NCBI GenBank assembly: GCA_902826305.1
Contig: CADEEH010000036.1
Span: 1-39,897 of the forward strand
Source of the DNA: an uncultured Burkholderiales bacterium
GTDB taxonomy: Bacteria > Pseudomonadota > Gammaproteobacteria > Burkholderiales > Burkholderiaceae_E
Direction of reading: 5' to 3'
DNA length: 39,897 nt
Under the pieces are notes generated by a model. That model had not been told where the DNA came from. It was given only the letters and a program-made list of their open reading frames with translations, and did not search any database. Positions 17,155-24,183 of the stretch are shown here, in pieces. A program made the position numbers and the translations under genes. How positions within the stretch are numbered: the stretch's first letter is position 1; each line of letters starts with the position of its first letter.

Positions 17155-17580
17155 TCAGCGGGACGGCGGGCTGCCCGGTGGTGGGGTCCCGTCACCGCCG
17201 GTGGCCGGCGGGCGGTCGCCCTTCTTGCCGTCCTTGTCCTCGTCTTTGGACGGGTCGGCCGCACCGCCCTTGTCCTGGCCGGCGGTGACACCGCCGATTG
17301 CCGACCCGCCGGACGCCGGCCCGGTCGCCGGCGCCTTGTCCTGGACGGCATCGCCGCTCGGGGCCGGTGTCGCGCCGGATCGGTCCGGTGAAGACGGCGC
17401 AGCCGGCGACGGAGCGGGTGGTGATGGAGTCGTCGACGGGCTCGGCGCGGACGGGGGTGCCGACCCGGGAGGTGCACTGGCCGGTGCGGGTGGTGGTGCC
17501 TCGCCGGCGGGCCTGCGCTCGCAGGCGGTGGTCACGAGTACCGCGGCAGCCAGCGTGCCGATCGCGATGATGTGTTTCAT
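17155..17580 (-). CDS. Small Pro/Ala/Ser-rich lipoprotein ahead of fdhA
   Basis: A 141-residue protein of unknown function. MKHIIAIGTLAAAVLVTTAC is a clear lipoprotein signal with the modified cysteine at residue 20. The rest is low-complexity: Pro/Ala/Ser-rich to about residue 75, then Gly/Asp/Lys-rich (KDEDKDGKKGDRPP), so it is probably disordered in the periplasm. It starts at ATG 17580 and ends 55 bases before fdhA, on the same strand, so it may be the first gene of the fdh operon. The ribosome-binding site is weak. Antisense frames in this GC-rich stretch are long too; the signal peptide is the main support. Confidence 0.65.
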   Translation of the reverse strand: MKHIIAIGTLAAAVLVTTACERRPAGEAPPPAPASAPPGSAPPSAPSPSTTPSPPAPSPAAPSSPDRSGATPAPSGDAVQDKAPATGPASGGSAIGGVTAGQDKGGAADPSKDEDKDGKKGDRPPATGGDGTPPPGSPPSR

Positions 17581-17669
17581 AAGTCCGGCGCACGCAAGCG
17601 TGATGCCCGAAACCGAGGCGCGGACGGGAAGTCCGCTGTTCCGCGGGTGCGCCGACAGGGGCTGCGCGG

Positions 17670-17675
17670 TAAAGT
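17670..17675 (+). promoter_or_regulatory. Possible -10 element giving a near-leaderless transcript
   Basis: TAAAGT lies eight bases before the ATG of the crotonase gene, so transcription would begin at or beside the start codon. No good -35 is visible 17 bases upstream. The 102-base divergent gap to the Pro-rich lipoprotein gene contains no FNR-type box. Confidence 0.35.
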
Positions 17676-17682
17676 CGCGACG

Positions 17683-18477
17683 ATGCAGACCGAACGATCG
17701 ACCGGGTCCGAAGGCATTCCACGGCTGGCCATCGACGGCGCCATCGCCACCGTGACGCTGCGTCGGCCCTCCCAGCGCAACAGCCTGACCGACGAGGACC
17801 TGCATGCGCTGCTCGACCACTTCGCGGCGATCGACGCCGATCCGGCGATCCGGGTCGTCGTGCTGCGCGCACGGACCGATGGACAGCCGCGGCCGGTGTT
17901 CAGTGCAGGCTATGACCTCGGCGGCTTCGATGGCGACGGCCATGGCCCCGGATTGTTCGAACAGATCCCCGACCGGCTCGAGCGATTGCGTCCGGTGACG
18001 ATCTGTTCACTCGGCGGCAGCGTCTACGGCGGTTCGACCGATCTCGTGCTCGCCTGCGATTTCCGAATCGCACTGGCCGGCGGGGAATGGCGCATGCCGG
18101 CCTGTGCACTCGGGCTGCACTACTACCCGAGCGGCCTGCGCCGTTACGTCGAGCGGATGGGGCTGGCCGGTGCGCGGCGGGCGTTCCTGCGGGCGGAGGT
18201 GATGCCGTTCGAGTCGCTGCAGGTGTTCGCGTTGTTCGAGCAGTTGCTGCCGGCGGACGAAATCGACGCGGCGGTGGCCGCGCTGGCCGCGCGGATCGTG
18301 TCACTTGCGCCGATGGCGGTGCAAGGGACCAAGCAGTCGCTGCTGGATTTTGCGGCCGGCACCGTGGACCCGGCGACGATGCGCGAGCGCGAGCGGGTCA
18401 CCGCGCAGAGCGCGGACTTCGTCGAGGGCCGCCAGGCCTTCGCCCAGCGGCGTACGCCGCGCTTCGAGGGTCGGTGA
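17683..18477 (+). CDS. Enoyl-CoA hydratase/isomerase (crotonase) family protein, altered active site
   Basis: A 264-residue crotonase-fold protein. FSAGYDLGGF near residue 71 and GGSTDLVLACDFRIA near residue 116 form the two oxyanion-hole segments that bind the acyl-CoA thioester. Compared with rat crotonase, the first catalytic Glu (144) is Asp120 and the second (164) is Ala140; the two sites are 20 residues apart in both. It is therefore unlikely to be a standard hydratase. It could be an isomerase, a thioesterase or another acyl-CoA enzyme. ATG 17683 is chosen since the upstream extension is not protein-like. It is divergent from the fdh operon and 61 bases ahead of the photolyase-like gene. 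Confidence 0.82.
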   Translation: MQTERSTGSEGIPRLAIDGAIATVTLRRPSQRNSLTDEDLHALLDHFAAIDADPAIRVVVLRARTDGQPRPVFSAGYDLGGFDGDGHGPGLFEQIPDRLERLRPVTICSLGGSVYGGSTDLVLACDFRIALAGGEWRMPACALGLHYYPSGLRRYVERMGLAGARRAFLRAEVMPFESLQVFALFEQLLPADEIDAAVAALAARIVSLAPMAVQGTKQSLLDFAAGTVDPATMRERERVTAQSADFVEGRQAFAQRRTPRFEGR

Positions 18478-18538
18478 GCAGGATCGCCGCGGTTGGAACT
18501 CGGGCCGCCAGCACCCCGCGCGGGCCGGCGAGGCGACG

Positions 18539-19762
18539 GTGACAGCCTGTCCGTCGCGGGCGGTCGAGCCGACACTCGCTGCCGCCCGCATCCGGCTCGC
18601 CGCGGTTGATCCGGTCGCCTACGCGCGCACCCGCAACAGGCTCGATGGCGCGGTCACCGGTCTGTCGCCGTACATCACCCATGGTTTCCTCGCGCCGGCC
18701 CAGGTGCTCGCCGCCGTCGATGGGCGTCATCACCTGCCGGTCCAGCACAAGTTCGTCTTCGAACTCGGCTGGCGATCGTATTTCCGGCATGTCTGGCAGC
18801 ATCGCGGCGATGGCATCCTGACGTCCCTGCACGACGGGCCGCTGCCGGAGGCCGCGTATTCGGTCGTGATGCCGGACGATGTCCGTCGCGGCGGCACCGG
18901 GGTGCCGGTGATCGACCAGGCCGTGCACGCGTTGTACACGACCGGTACGTTGCACAACCACGCGCGCATGTGGCTGGCGAGTTATCTGGTCCACCTGCGC
19001 AAGGTGCACTGGCGCACCGCGGCGGACTGGTTGTACGGGCATCTGCTCGATGGTGACCTGGCGAGCAACCACCTGAGCTGGCAATGGGTCGCCGGCACCG
19101 GCAGTCACAAGCCGTACCTGTTCAACGCCGACAACGTCGCGCGTTTCGCGCCGACGGCCTGGCACAGTCCGGGGAGTGTCGTCGATGTGTCGTACGAGAC
19201 GTTGGAGCGGATCGCACATGGCAAAGCTGCCGTGGACCGTCTTGCCATGATGCCGATGCCCGACGTCGCCGCGTGCGAGGAACCGGAATGCCACGCCGAG
19301 CCACCGCAAGGATCGGGGTGGACCGCTCCGCAGCCCGGGCTCGTCGCCGGCCACGATGTCTGGCTCGTGCACCCGTGGAACCTGGGGGAGTTGCCGGCCG
19401 ATCTTCCGGAATCGACGCGTGTGATCGGGATCGCCGTCGCCGAGTTCCATCGCCGCTGGCCGTGGAACACGCACCGCTGGCACTTCGTCGGCACACGCAT
19501 GGCGGCGGTGACGCCGCAACGCTGGTACGCCGACGCGGATGCGATCGGTGCCGCGCTGGCCGGTGCCCGGCGGATACGGACGGTCGACGAGCCGCATCTG
19601 CGACCGTGGCTGTCGCGGTGGGCCGAGTGTCTCGAAGCGACCGATCCTTTCGCCCGGGTCTATCGACGCTGCGATTCGTTCTCGCGCTGGTGGACCCTCG
19701 TGACACGCGGGATCGCGATGGCCGCCGAGCTGCCCGGTCCGGACCGGGCCCGGCCGGGTTGA
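18539..19762 (+). CDS. Photolyase/cryptochrome-like FAD-binding protein lacking N-terminal antenna domain
   Basis: A 407-residue protein. Residues of about 10-240 match the FAD-binding domain of DNA photolyases: RNRLDGAVTGLSPYITHGFL near residue 36, FELGWRSYFRHVW near 76, GTLHNHARMWLASYL near 137 and SNHLSWQWVAGTGSHKPYLF near 176. The usual N-terminal alpha/beta domain that carries the antenna cofactor is absent. Instead about 120 residues follow C-terminally (HDVWLVHPWNLGELP, RWHFVGTRMAAVTPQRWYAD), which look alpha/beta and may be the same domain moved. The start is GTG at 18539 preceded by GGCGAGG; no ATG fits. DNA-repair activity is not certain; a light sensor or another flavin role is possible. 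Confidence 0.83.
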   Translation: MTACPSRAVEPTLAAARIRLAAVDPVAYARTRNRLDGAVTGLSPYITHGFLAPAQVLAAVDGRHHLPVQHKFVFELGWRSYFRHVWQHRGDGILTSLHDGPLPEAAYSVVMPDDVRRGGTGVPVIDQAVHALYTTGTLHNHARMWLASYLVHLRKVHWRTAADWLYGHLLDGDLASNHLSWQWVAGTGSHKPYLFNADNVARFAPTAWHSPGSVVDVSYETLERIAHGKAAVDRLAMMPMPDVAACEEPECHAEPPQGSGWTAPQPGLVAGHDVWLVHPWNLGELPADLPESTRVIGIAVAEFHRRWPWNTHRWHFVGTRMAAVTPQRWYADADAIGAALAGARRIRTVDEPHLRPWLSRWAECLEATDPFARVYRRCDSFSRWWTLVTRGIAMAAELPGPDRARPG

Positions 19763-19780
19763 AGGCGCAGGTCCTCCCGA

Positions 19781-19830
19781 GTACCGGCAATTCGCGTTGC
19801 CCTCGTGTACCGGCAATACGCGTTGCGCCC
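19781..19830. repeat. Two tandem 24-base repeats, each holding an inverted repeat (operator-like)
   Basis: Copies at 19781-19804 and 19807-19830 differ at three of 24 bases and repeat with a 26-base period. Copy one holds GGCAA-TTCGCG-TTGCC (19786-19801), copy two GGCAA-TACGCG-TTGCG (19812-19827). A degenerate third start, GTACACGC, follows. The spacing is about 2.5 helical turns. Copy two overlaps the predicted -35, which fits a repressor site. Confidence 0.55.
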
Positions 19831-19852
19831 GGGTACACGCAGGCGCTAGAGT
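19823..19852 (+). promoter_or_regulatory. Predicted sigma70-type promoter
   Basis: TTGCGC (19823-19828), an 18-base spacer and TAGAGT (19847-19852) stand 36 bases before the ATG of the 256-residue orphan. The -35 lies in the second operator-like repeat. Confidence 0.45.
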
Positions 19853-19888
19853 CGGTGACCTGGCCGCCTTCGACGAGGGGAGCACCGG

Positions 19889-20659
19889 ATGACGCTGGAT
19901 CCTGTCGGCTACGTTCTCGACCTCGCCCTTCCGCAGCCTCCGCCCGGCCGCCCGGCCGAGCCGTTCCTCGAGTCGACGATCGCCGCGCCGACCTTCGCCG
20001 AGGGTCCACAGGCCGTGGCGGTCGGGTCCCAGCTCGCCGAGTTCGGGCCGGGTGTGACACCGGCCCAGCGCGAAGCCGCGTCGGACTGCCTGCTGCTCGC
20101 GCAGCTCGCGGCCAACAAGGCGACCACACCCGAGGCCGACGTGATGGCCTGGTACACGACGTACATCGAGGTGCTGCAGAACATCGGCTGGACCGTGCAC
20201 GCGATGGAGTTCAAGGAGAGCTCGGCCCGCGACGATCAGGCCGGGGTCCACAAGGCGATCCTGCCGGTGCTCACCGCGATGCTCGGCCCGGGCGCCGCCG
20301 CCGCGTCGATCGTGATCTCGGTGCTCGACGGGCTGAAGGCGATGGATGCCGACAGTCCGTGGATCACACTGTTCGATCGTGCCAGCACCCATGCCCGCGG
20401 TGCGAAGTTCCAGGTCGGTTCGATCGAGCTCGACCCGGCCGACGGCCAGGTCAAGGCGAAGCTCGCCGCGCTGGCGATCGTTGCCAGCAGACAGATCACG
20501 CAGGTGCTGTTCTTCAAGTTGTCGGCCGAACACGCGCGCCTGCGGGTGGCGGAAGGGCGGTTCGTCATCTCGCCGCAGCGGCTCGCACAGATCCATCCGG
20601 CGGTGGCGCAGCGGGTCGGTCCTTTCCTGCTCGACAACATCGGGAACATCGCGCTGTGA
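19889..20659 (+). CDS. Uncharacterised 256-residue protein
   Basis: I do not recognise a family. No signal peptide is seen; the N-terminus MTLDPVGYVLDLALPQPPPG is Pro-rich. The middle part contains WYTTYIEVLQNIGWTVHAMEF and then a long hydrophobic stretch, LPVLTAMLGPGAAAASIVIS, near residue 124, which could be a membrane-inserting or buried helix. The C-terminal third (PWITLFDRASTHARGAKFQVG, ITQVLFFKLSAEHARL) looks beta-rich. ATG 19889 has GAGGGGAG eight or so bases upstream. The gene has its own predicted promoter with tandem operator-like repeats. It is followed after 128 bases by a DUF2252 gene, probably a separate unit. Confidence 0.75.
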   Translation: MTLDPVGYVLDLALPQPPPGRPAEPFLESTIAAPTFAEGPQAVAVGSQLAEFGPGVTPAQREAASDCLLLAQLAANKATTPEADVMAWYTTYIEVLQNIGWTVHAMEFKESSARDDQAGVHKAILPVLTAMLGPGAAAASIVISVLDGLKAMDADSPWITLFDRASTHARGAKFQVGSIELDPADGQVKAKLAALAIVASRQITQVLFFKLSAEHARLRVAEGRFVISPQRLAQIHPAVAQRVGPFLLDNIGNIAL

Positions 20660-20669
20660 CGTCCGGTGT

Positions 20670-20742
20670 CACATTGCCGGAACATTCGCGCTTCAGCATC
20701 TTCTGCACCCCTCCTGCTGGCGGATCGAGCCGGGGCAATGTG
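20670..20742. repeat. Separated inverted repeat upstream of the DUF2252 gene
   Basis: CACATTGCC (20670-20678) and GGCAATGTG (20734-20742) are exact reverse complements 55 bases apart in the 128-base gap. Each also contains the GGCAA/TTGCC word found in the tandem repeats at 19781-19830. It could be paired operator half-sites or chance. Confidence 0.35.
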
Positions 20743-20787
20743 TCGCCGAACTGATCGCCGTACCCGCTGCCGTCGCGCGATCGGACG

Positions 20788-21915
20788 ATGCGTGTCGCAT
20801 CGGATCGTGCCGATGCACCTTCCGGCGCCGATCCGGTGAACGCGGATCGCCGACAGACCAGGACCACCGTCGGCGACGATCTGGTCGCCTACGAACGGTG
20901 GCTGCGACGTCAATGCGAAGTCGACGAGGAAGCGCTGGAACTGAAGCATCACAAGATGCGCGCGAGTGCCTTCGACTTCCTGCGCGCCGGCTATTTCCGC
21001 TGGTGCCGGGTGATCGAAGTTGTCTGCGTGGATCTGTGTGATGCGCCGCGGGTGCTGTGTGTCGGGGACATCCACGTCGAGAACTTCGGAACCTGGCGCG
21101 ACGCGGAGTCGCGCTGGGTCTGGGGCATCAATGATCTCGACGAGGCGGCGTCGATGCCATATGCGTTCGACCTGGTCCGGCTGGCGGCCAGCGCAGCGCT
21201 CGCTCCTGGCATCGGTCTCGATGTCGACGACATCGGCGAGGCTCTGCTCGACGGATACCGGCGGGAACTGGATTCGCCCCAGCCCGTGCTGCTCGACGAT
21301 CGCCTGTCCTGGTTGAGGCAGTCGCTGCTCGGCGCGCAGGACAGGACGAAGGAGTTCTGGTCGAAGCTGGATGGCGCGACACCGACCAGGCCGCCGAAGC
21401 CGCTGGTGTATGCGATCCGCCGGACGATGCCGTTCGGCACGAAGATCATGCGTGTCGTGTCGATCGTCAGAGGCGCAGGCAGCCTGGGCCGGCCGAGGCT
21501 CGTGGCGATCGGCGAGTGGCGCGGCGGACGGGTGCTGAGGGAGGCCAAGGCAATCGTGCCTTCGGCCTGGCACTGGGCCCATCGCGAGCACAAGGGCAAG
21601 TCGTCGATCATGAAGCTGGCCGAAGGCCGGCACCGGACACCCGAGGCCGACTTCCTGGTCGTCCCCGGCTGGCAGATCCGGCGCATCGCGCCCGACACCC
21701 GCAAGCTCGACCTGGCCGATGTCGGCCGCGAAGGCCTCAGCGCCCGCCTGCTGGCGGCGATGGGCGCCCAGTTGGCCGCCGCCCACGCCGGACATCGGCG
21801 CCGGCAGAAGATCGCCGACGACTTGGCCGTGCGCCCCGGGAACTGGCTGGCGAGCGGCGCCGCGGCCGCGCTGGAACAGGTGCAGGAGGACTTCGCCCGC
21901 TACGGGCAGGAGTGA
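20788..21915 (+). CDS. DUF2252 family protein
   Basis: A 375-residue protein of the DUF2252 family, whose function is not established. Landmarks seen: KMRASAFDFLRAGYFRW near residue 53, the acidic/His motif VGDIHVENFGTWRDA near residue 91, and WGINDLDEAASMPYAFDLVRL near residue 112. The GDxHxxNFG...DxDE pattern recalls the catalytic loop and metal-binding loop of kinase-like/aminoglycoside phosphotransferase folds, so a phosphotransferase role is an inference. The C-terminus (AQLAAAHAGHRRRQ) is typical. The start is ATG 20788 with a weak ribosome-binding site; GTG 20836 is an alternative that loses only a non-conserved leader. It converges on rng. Confidence 0.87.
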   Translation: MRVASDRADAPSGADPVNADRRQTRTTVGDDLVAYERWLRRQCEVDEEALELKHHKMRASAFDFLRAGYFRWCRVIEVVCVDLCDAPRVLCVGDIHVENFGTWRDAESRWVWGINDLDEAASMPYAFDLVRLAASAALAPGIGLDVDDIGEALLDGYRRELDSPQPVLLDDRLSWLRQSLLGAQDRTKEFWSKLDGATPTRPPKPLVYAIRRTMPFGTKIMRVVSIVRGAGSLGRPRLVAIGEWRGGRVLREAKAIVPSAWHWAHREHKGKSSIMKLAEGRHRTPEADFLVVPGWQIRRIAPDTRKLDLADVGREGLSARLLAAMGAQLAAAHAGHRRRQKIADDLAVRPGNWLASGAAAALEQVQEDFARYGQE

Positions 21916-21922
21916 CCGAAGC

Positions 21923-21946
21923 GACCCCGTGTCGTCGACCGGGGTC
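21923..21946. terminator. Bidirectional terminator-like hairpin
   Basis: GACCCCG (21923-21929) pairs with CGGGGTC (21940-21946) around a 10-base loop in the 48-base gap between convergent DUF2252 and rng genes. No T-tract is present on either side. Confidence 0.45.
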
Positions 21947-21963
21947 CGCAACGCCGGGAACCT

Positions 21964-23442
21964 TCAGATCAGCACGATGTCGTACTGCTCCTGCGAATAG
22001 ACGCCCTCCACCTGCAATGCGATCTTCTTGCCGATTGCATCGCCGAGTGTGGCCAGCGGCTGCGACTCCTCCTCGAGGAACAGGTCGATCACCTCCTGCG
22101 AGGCGATGACGCGGAACTCCTTCGGATTGAACTGCTTGGCCTCGCGATGGATCTCGCGCAGGATCTCGTAGCAGATCGTGCGCGGGGTCTTCAGTTCGCC
22201 GCGCCGTTCGCAGGTCGGGCAGGGTTCACACAACACGTGCGCGAGCGACTCGCGCGTGCGTTTGCGGGTCATCTCGACCAGCCCGAGGGCGGTGAAGCCG
22301 TTGACCGATGTCTTGGTCCGGTCGCGCGACAACGCCTTCTTCAGTTCCTTGAGCACCGAGTCGCGGTGTTCGCTGCCGCCCATGTCGATGAAGTCGACGA
22401 TGATGATGCCGCCGAGGTTGCGCAACCGGAGCTGGCGGGCGATCGCGTGTGCGGCCTCCAGGTTGGTCTTGAAGACGGTGTCGTCGAAGTTGCGCCCGCC
22501 GATGTAGCCGCCGGTGTTGACGTCGATCGTGGTCAGCGCCTCGGTCTGGTCGATGATCAGATAGCCGCCGGACTTCAGGTCGACACGCCGGCCGAGGGCC
22601 TTGTTGATCTCCTCGTCGATGCCGTACAGATCGAACAGCGGCCGTTCGGCGGCATAGTGTTTCAGCTTGTCGACCAGGGCCGGCATGTAGGTGGCGGCGA
22701 ATGCCTTGAGCCGTTCACATTCCTCGCGCGAGTCGACCATCATCGAGCCGGTGCTGGTGCCGGTCGCATCGCGCAGCACCCGCTGGCCCAGGCTCAGTTC
22801 CTGGTACAGCAGCGACGGGGCCGGCTTGAGCTGGCTGGCGTCCAGGATCTGGTGCCAGCGCTTGCGCAGGTAGTCGAAATCGGCGGCGAAGTCCTCCTCG
22901 GTGGCGTCCTCGGCCGAGGTGCGGATGATGAAGCCGCCTTTTTCGTCGTCGGGCAGGATCTTCTGCAGCCGCTGGCGCAGCGCGACCCGTTCGCCGTCGT
23001 CCTCGATCCGCTGCGACACGCCGATGTGCGGATCCTGCGGCAGGTAGACCAGCAGCCGTCCGGCGATGCTGATCTGCGTCGACAGTCGCGCACCCTTGGT
23101 GCCGAGCGGATCCTTGATCACCTGCACCAGCAGCGGCTTGCCTTCGAACAGCACCTTCTCGATCGGCAGCGTGTGGCCGGAGGCCGGGTTCGGATGCGCG
23201 GCGCGCGACTGCCAGAGGTCGGCGACATGCAGGAACGCGGCCCGGTCCAGGCCGATGTCGACGAACGCGGATTGCATGCCGGGCAACACGCGGGAGACCT
23301 TGCCGAGGTAGACGTTGCCGGTCAGTCCGCGCGTGGCCGCGCGTTCGATCATCAGTTCCTGGACCGCGCCCTGCTGGACGATCGCGATCCGCGTCTCGTG
23401 CGCGGAGTGGTTGACGAGGATTTCTTCGCTGGTCGCGGGCAT
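21964..23442 (-). CDS. rng: Ribonuclease G
   Basis: A 492-residue endoribonuclease of the RNase E/G family, needed for 16S rRNA 5' maturation and mRNA turnover. EEILVNHSAHETRIAIV and LTGNVYLGKVSRVLPGMQSA begin the S1 RNA-binding domain. GGIIIVDFIDMGG holds a catalytic metal-binding Asp. CEPCPTC provides the zinc-link cysteines near residue 405. The length equals E. coli RNase G (489) and there is no RNase E-type C-terminal scaffold. The start ATG at 23442 is chosen because MPATSEEILVN matches the family; the frame is open beyond it. It is last in the minus-strand block, 43 bases after maf. Confidence 0.95.
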   Translation of the reverse strand: MPATSEEILVNHSAHETRIAIVQQGAVQELMIERAATRGLTGNVYLGKVSRVLPGMQSAFVDIGLDRAAFLHVADLWQSRAAHPNPASGHTLPIEKVLFEGKPLLVQVIKDPLGTKGARLSTQISIAGRLLVYLPQDPHIGVSQRIEDDGERVALRQRLQKILPDDEKGGFIIRTSAEDATEEDFAADFDYLRKRWHQILDASQLKPAPSLLYQELSLGQRVLRDATGTSTGSMMVDSREECERLKAFAATYMPALVDKLKHYAAERPLFDLYGIDEEINKALGRRVDLKSGGYLIIDQTEALTTIDVNTGGYIGGRNFDDTVFKTNLEAAHAIARQLRLRNLGGIIIVDFIDMGGSEHRDSVLKELKKALSRDRTKTSVNGFTALGLVEMTRKRTRESLAHVLCEPCPTCERRGELKTPRTICYEILREIHREAKQFNPKEFRVIASQEVIDLFLEEESQPLATLGDAIGKKIALQVEGVYSQEQYDIVLI

Positions 23443-23485
23443 GGTCGGGATCCGGTCACGCAGGCGGCGGGGCCGGGTGCCGATG

Positions 23486-24085
23486 TCACCGACCGCGCAG
23501 CAGTCGCGCTGTCTCGTACAGCGGAAGGCCCATGATACCGGAGTAGCTGCCGTCGATCCGGCGGACGAACCGGGCGGCGCCGCCCTGGATCGCATAACCG
23601 CCCGCCTTGTCGGTGCCTTCGCCGCTGTCGGCGTAACGCTCGATGTCGGCCGTCGACAGGCGCGCGAACGTCACCCGCGAGACGCTGACGGTGCTGCCGA
23701 TCCGGCGGCCGTGTGCGACCGCGACCGCTGTCAGCACGCGGTGCGAGCGGCCCGACAGCCGCGACAACATCTCGATCGCGGCGGCACGGTCGGCCGGCTT
23801 GCCCAGGATCGTGTTGCCGATGGCCACCGTCGTGTCGGCGGTCAGGATCGGTGCCGCGTCGAGTGCCTGGCGTTCGCGCCGCGTGATCGCGGCCTCGAGT
23901 TTCGCGCGTACCACCCGCTTCACGTAACTGGTCGGGTGCTCGGCCGGCCGGACCGTCTCGAGCGATTCGGCATCCTCGTGCGGCTCCGGCAGCAGCAGCC
24001 GGAACGTGATGCCGATCTGCGCCAGCAGTTCCTGCCGGCGCGGGCTCTGCGAAGCGAGGTAGATGAACGAGGCGACGGTGGTCAT
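23486..24085 (-). CDS. maf: Maf-like nucleoside triphosphate pyrophosphatase
   Basis: A 199-residue house-cleaning enzyme that hydrolyses dTTP/UTP or modified NTPs. IYLASQSPRRQELLAQIGI at residues 8-26 is the family signature, TADTTVAIGNTILGKP near residue 78 holds the catalytic Asp, and GTDKAGGYAIQG near residue 156 is the third conserved block, in the YhdE-type form. ATG 24085 is chosen since it places the signature at the usual distance; a longer frame reaches 24136 but adds unconserved residues. It lies between rlmH and rng on the same strand, the usual betaproteobacterial order. Confidence 0.94.
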   Translation of the reverse strand: MTTVASFIYLASQSPRRQELLAQIGITFRLLLPEPHEDAESLETVRPAEHPTSYVKRVVRAKLEAAITRRERQALDAAPILTADTTVAIGNTILGKPADRAAAIEMLSRLSGRSHRVLTAVAVAHGRRIGSTVSVSRVTFARLSTADIERYADSGEGTDKAGGYAIQGGAARFVRRIDGSYSGIMGLPLYETARLLRGR

Positions 24086-24159
24086 CGCGGACGGAGCGGG
24101 GCACGCGGCATGTTTCGGTACGGATTCCTGGTCCACGGCGTCACGGGAAACGCAGCGAA

Positions 24160-24183
24160 CTAGGGCCTGTCAACAGGCCCTAG
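24160..24183. terminator. Near-perfect hairpin overlapping the rlmH stop codon
   Basis: CTAGGGCCTGT (24160-24170) and ACAGGCCCTAG (24173-24183) are 11-base inverted arms around CA. The rlmH stop TAG (24182-24180) lies in the hairpin. Minus-strand sequence beyond it is GTTCGCTGCGTTT, not a proper U-run, so it may attenuate, protect the 3' end or be a dispersed palindrome. Confidence 0.55.

Noticed and set aside
14136-17288. 1050-residue plus-strand open frame opposite fdhA
   Set aside because: It mirrors the fdhA gene, has Arg/Gly/Asp/Val-heavy composition with no recognisable motif, and is a usual by-product of GC-rich codon bias.
18398-20596. 732-residue minus-strand frame
   Set aside because: It is antisense to the photolyase-like gene and the 256-residue orphan, both of which show protein-like features; this frame shows none.
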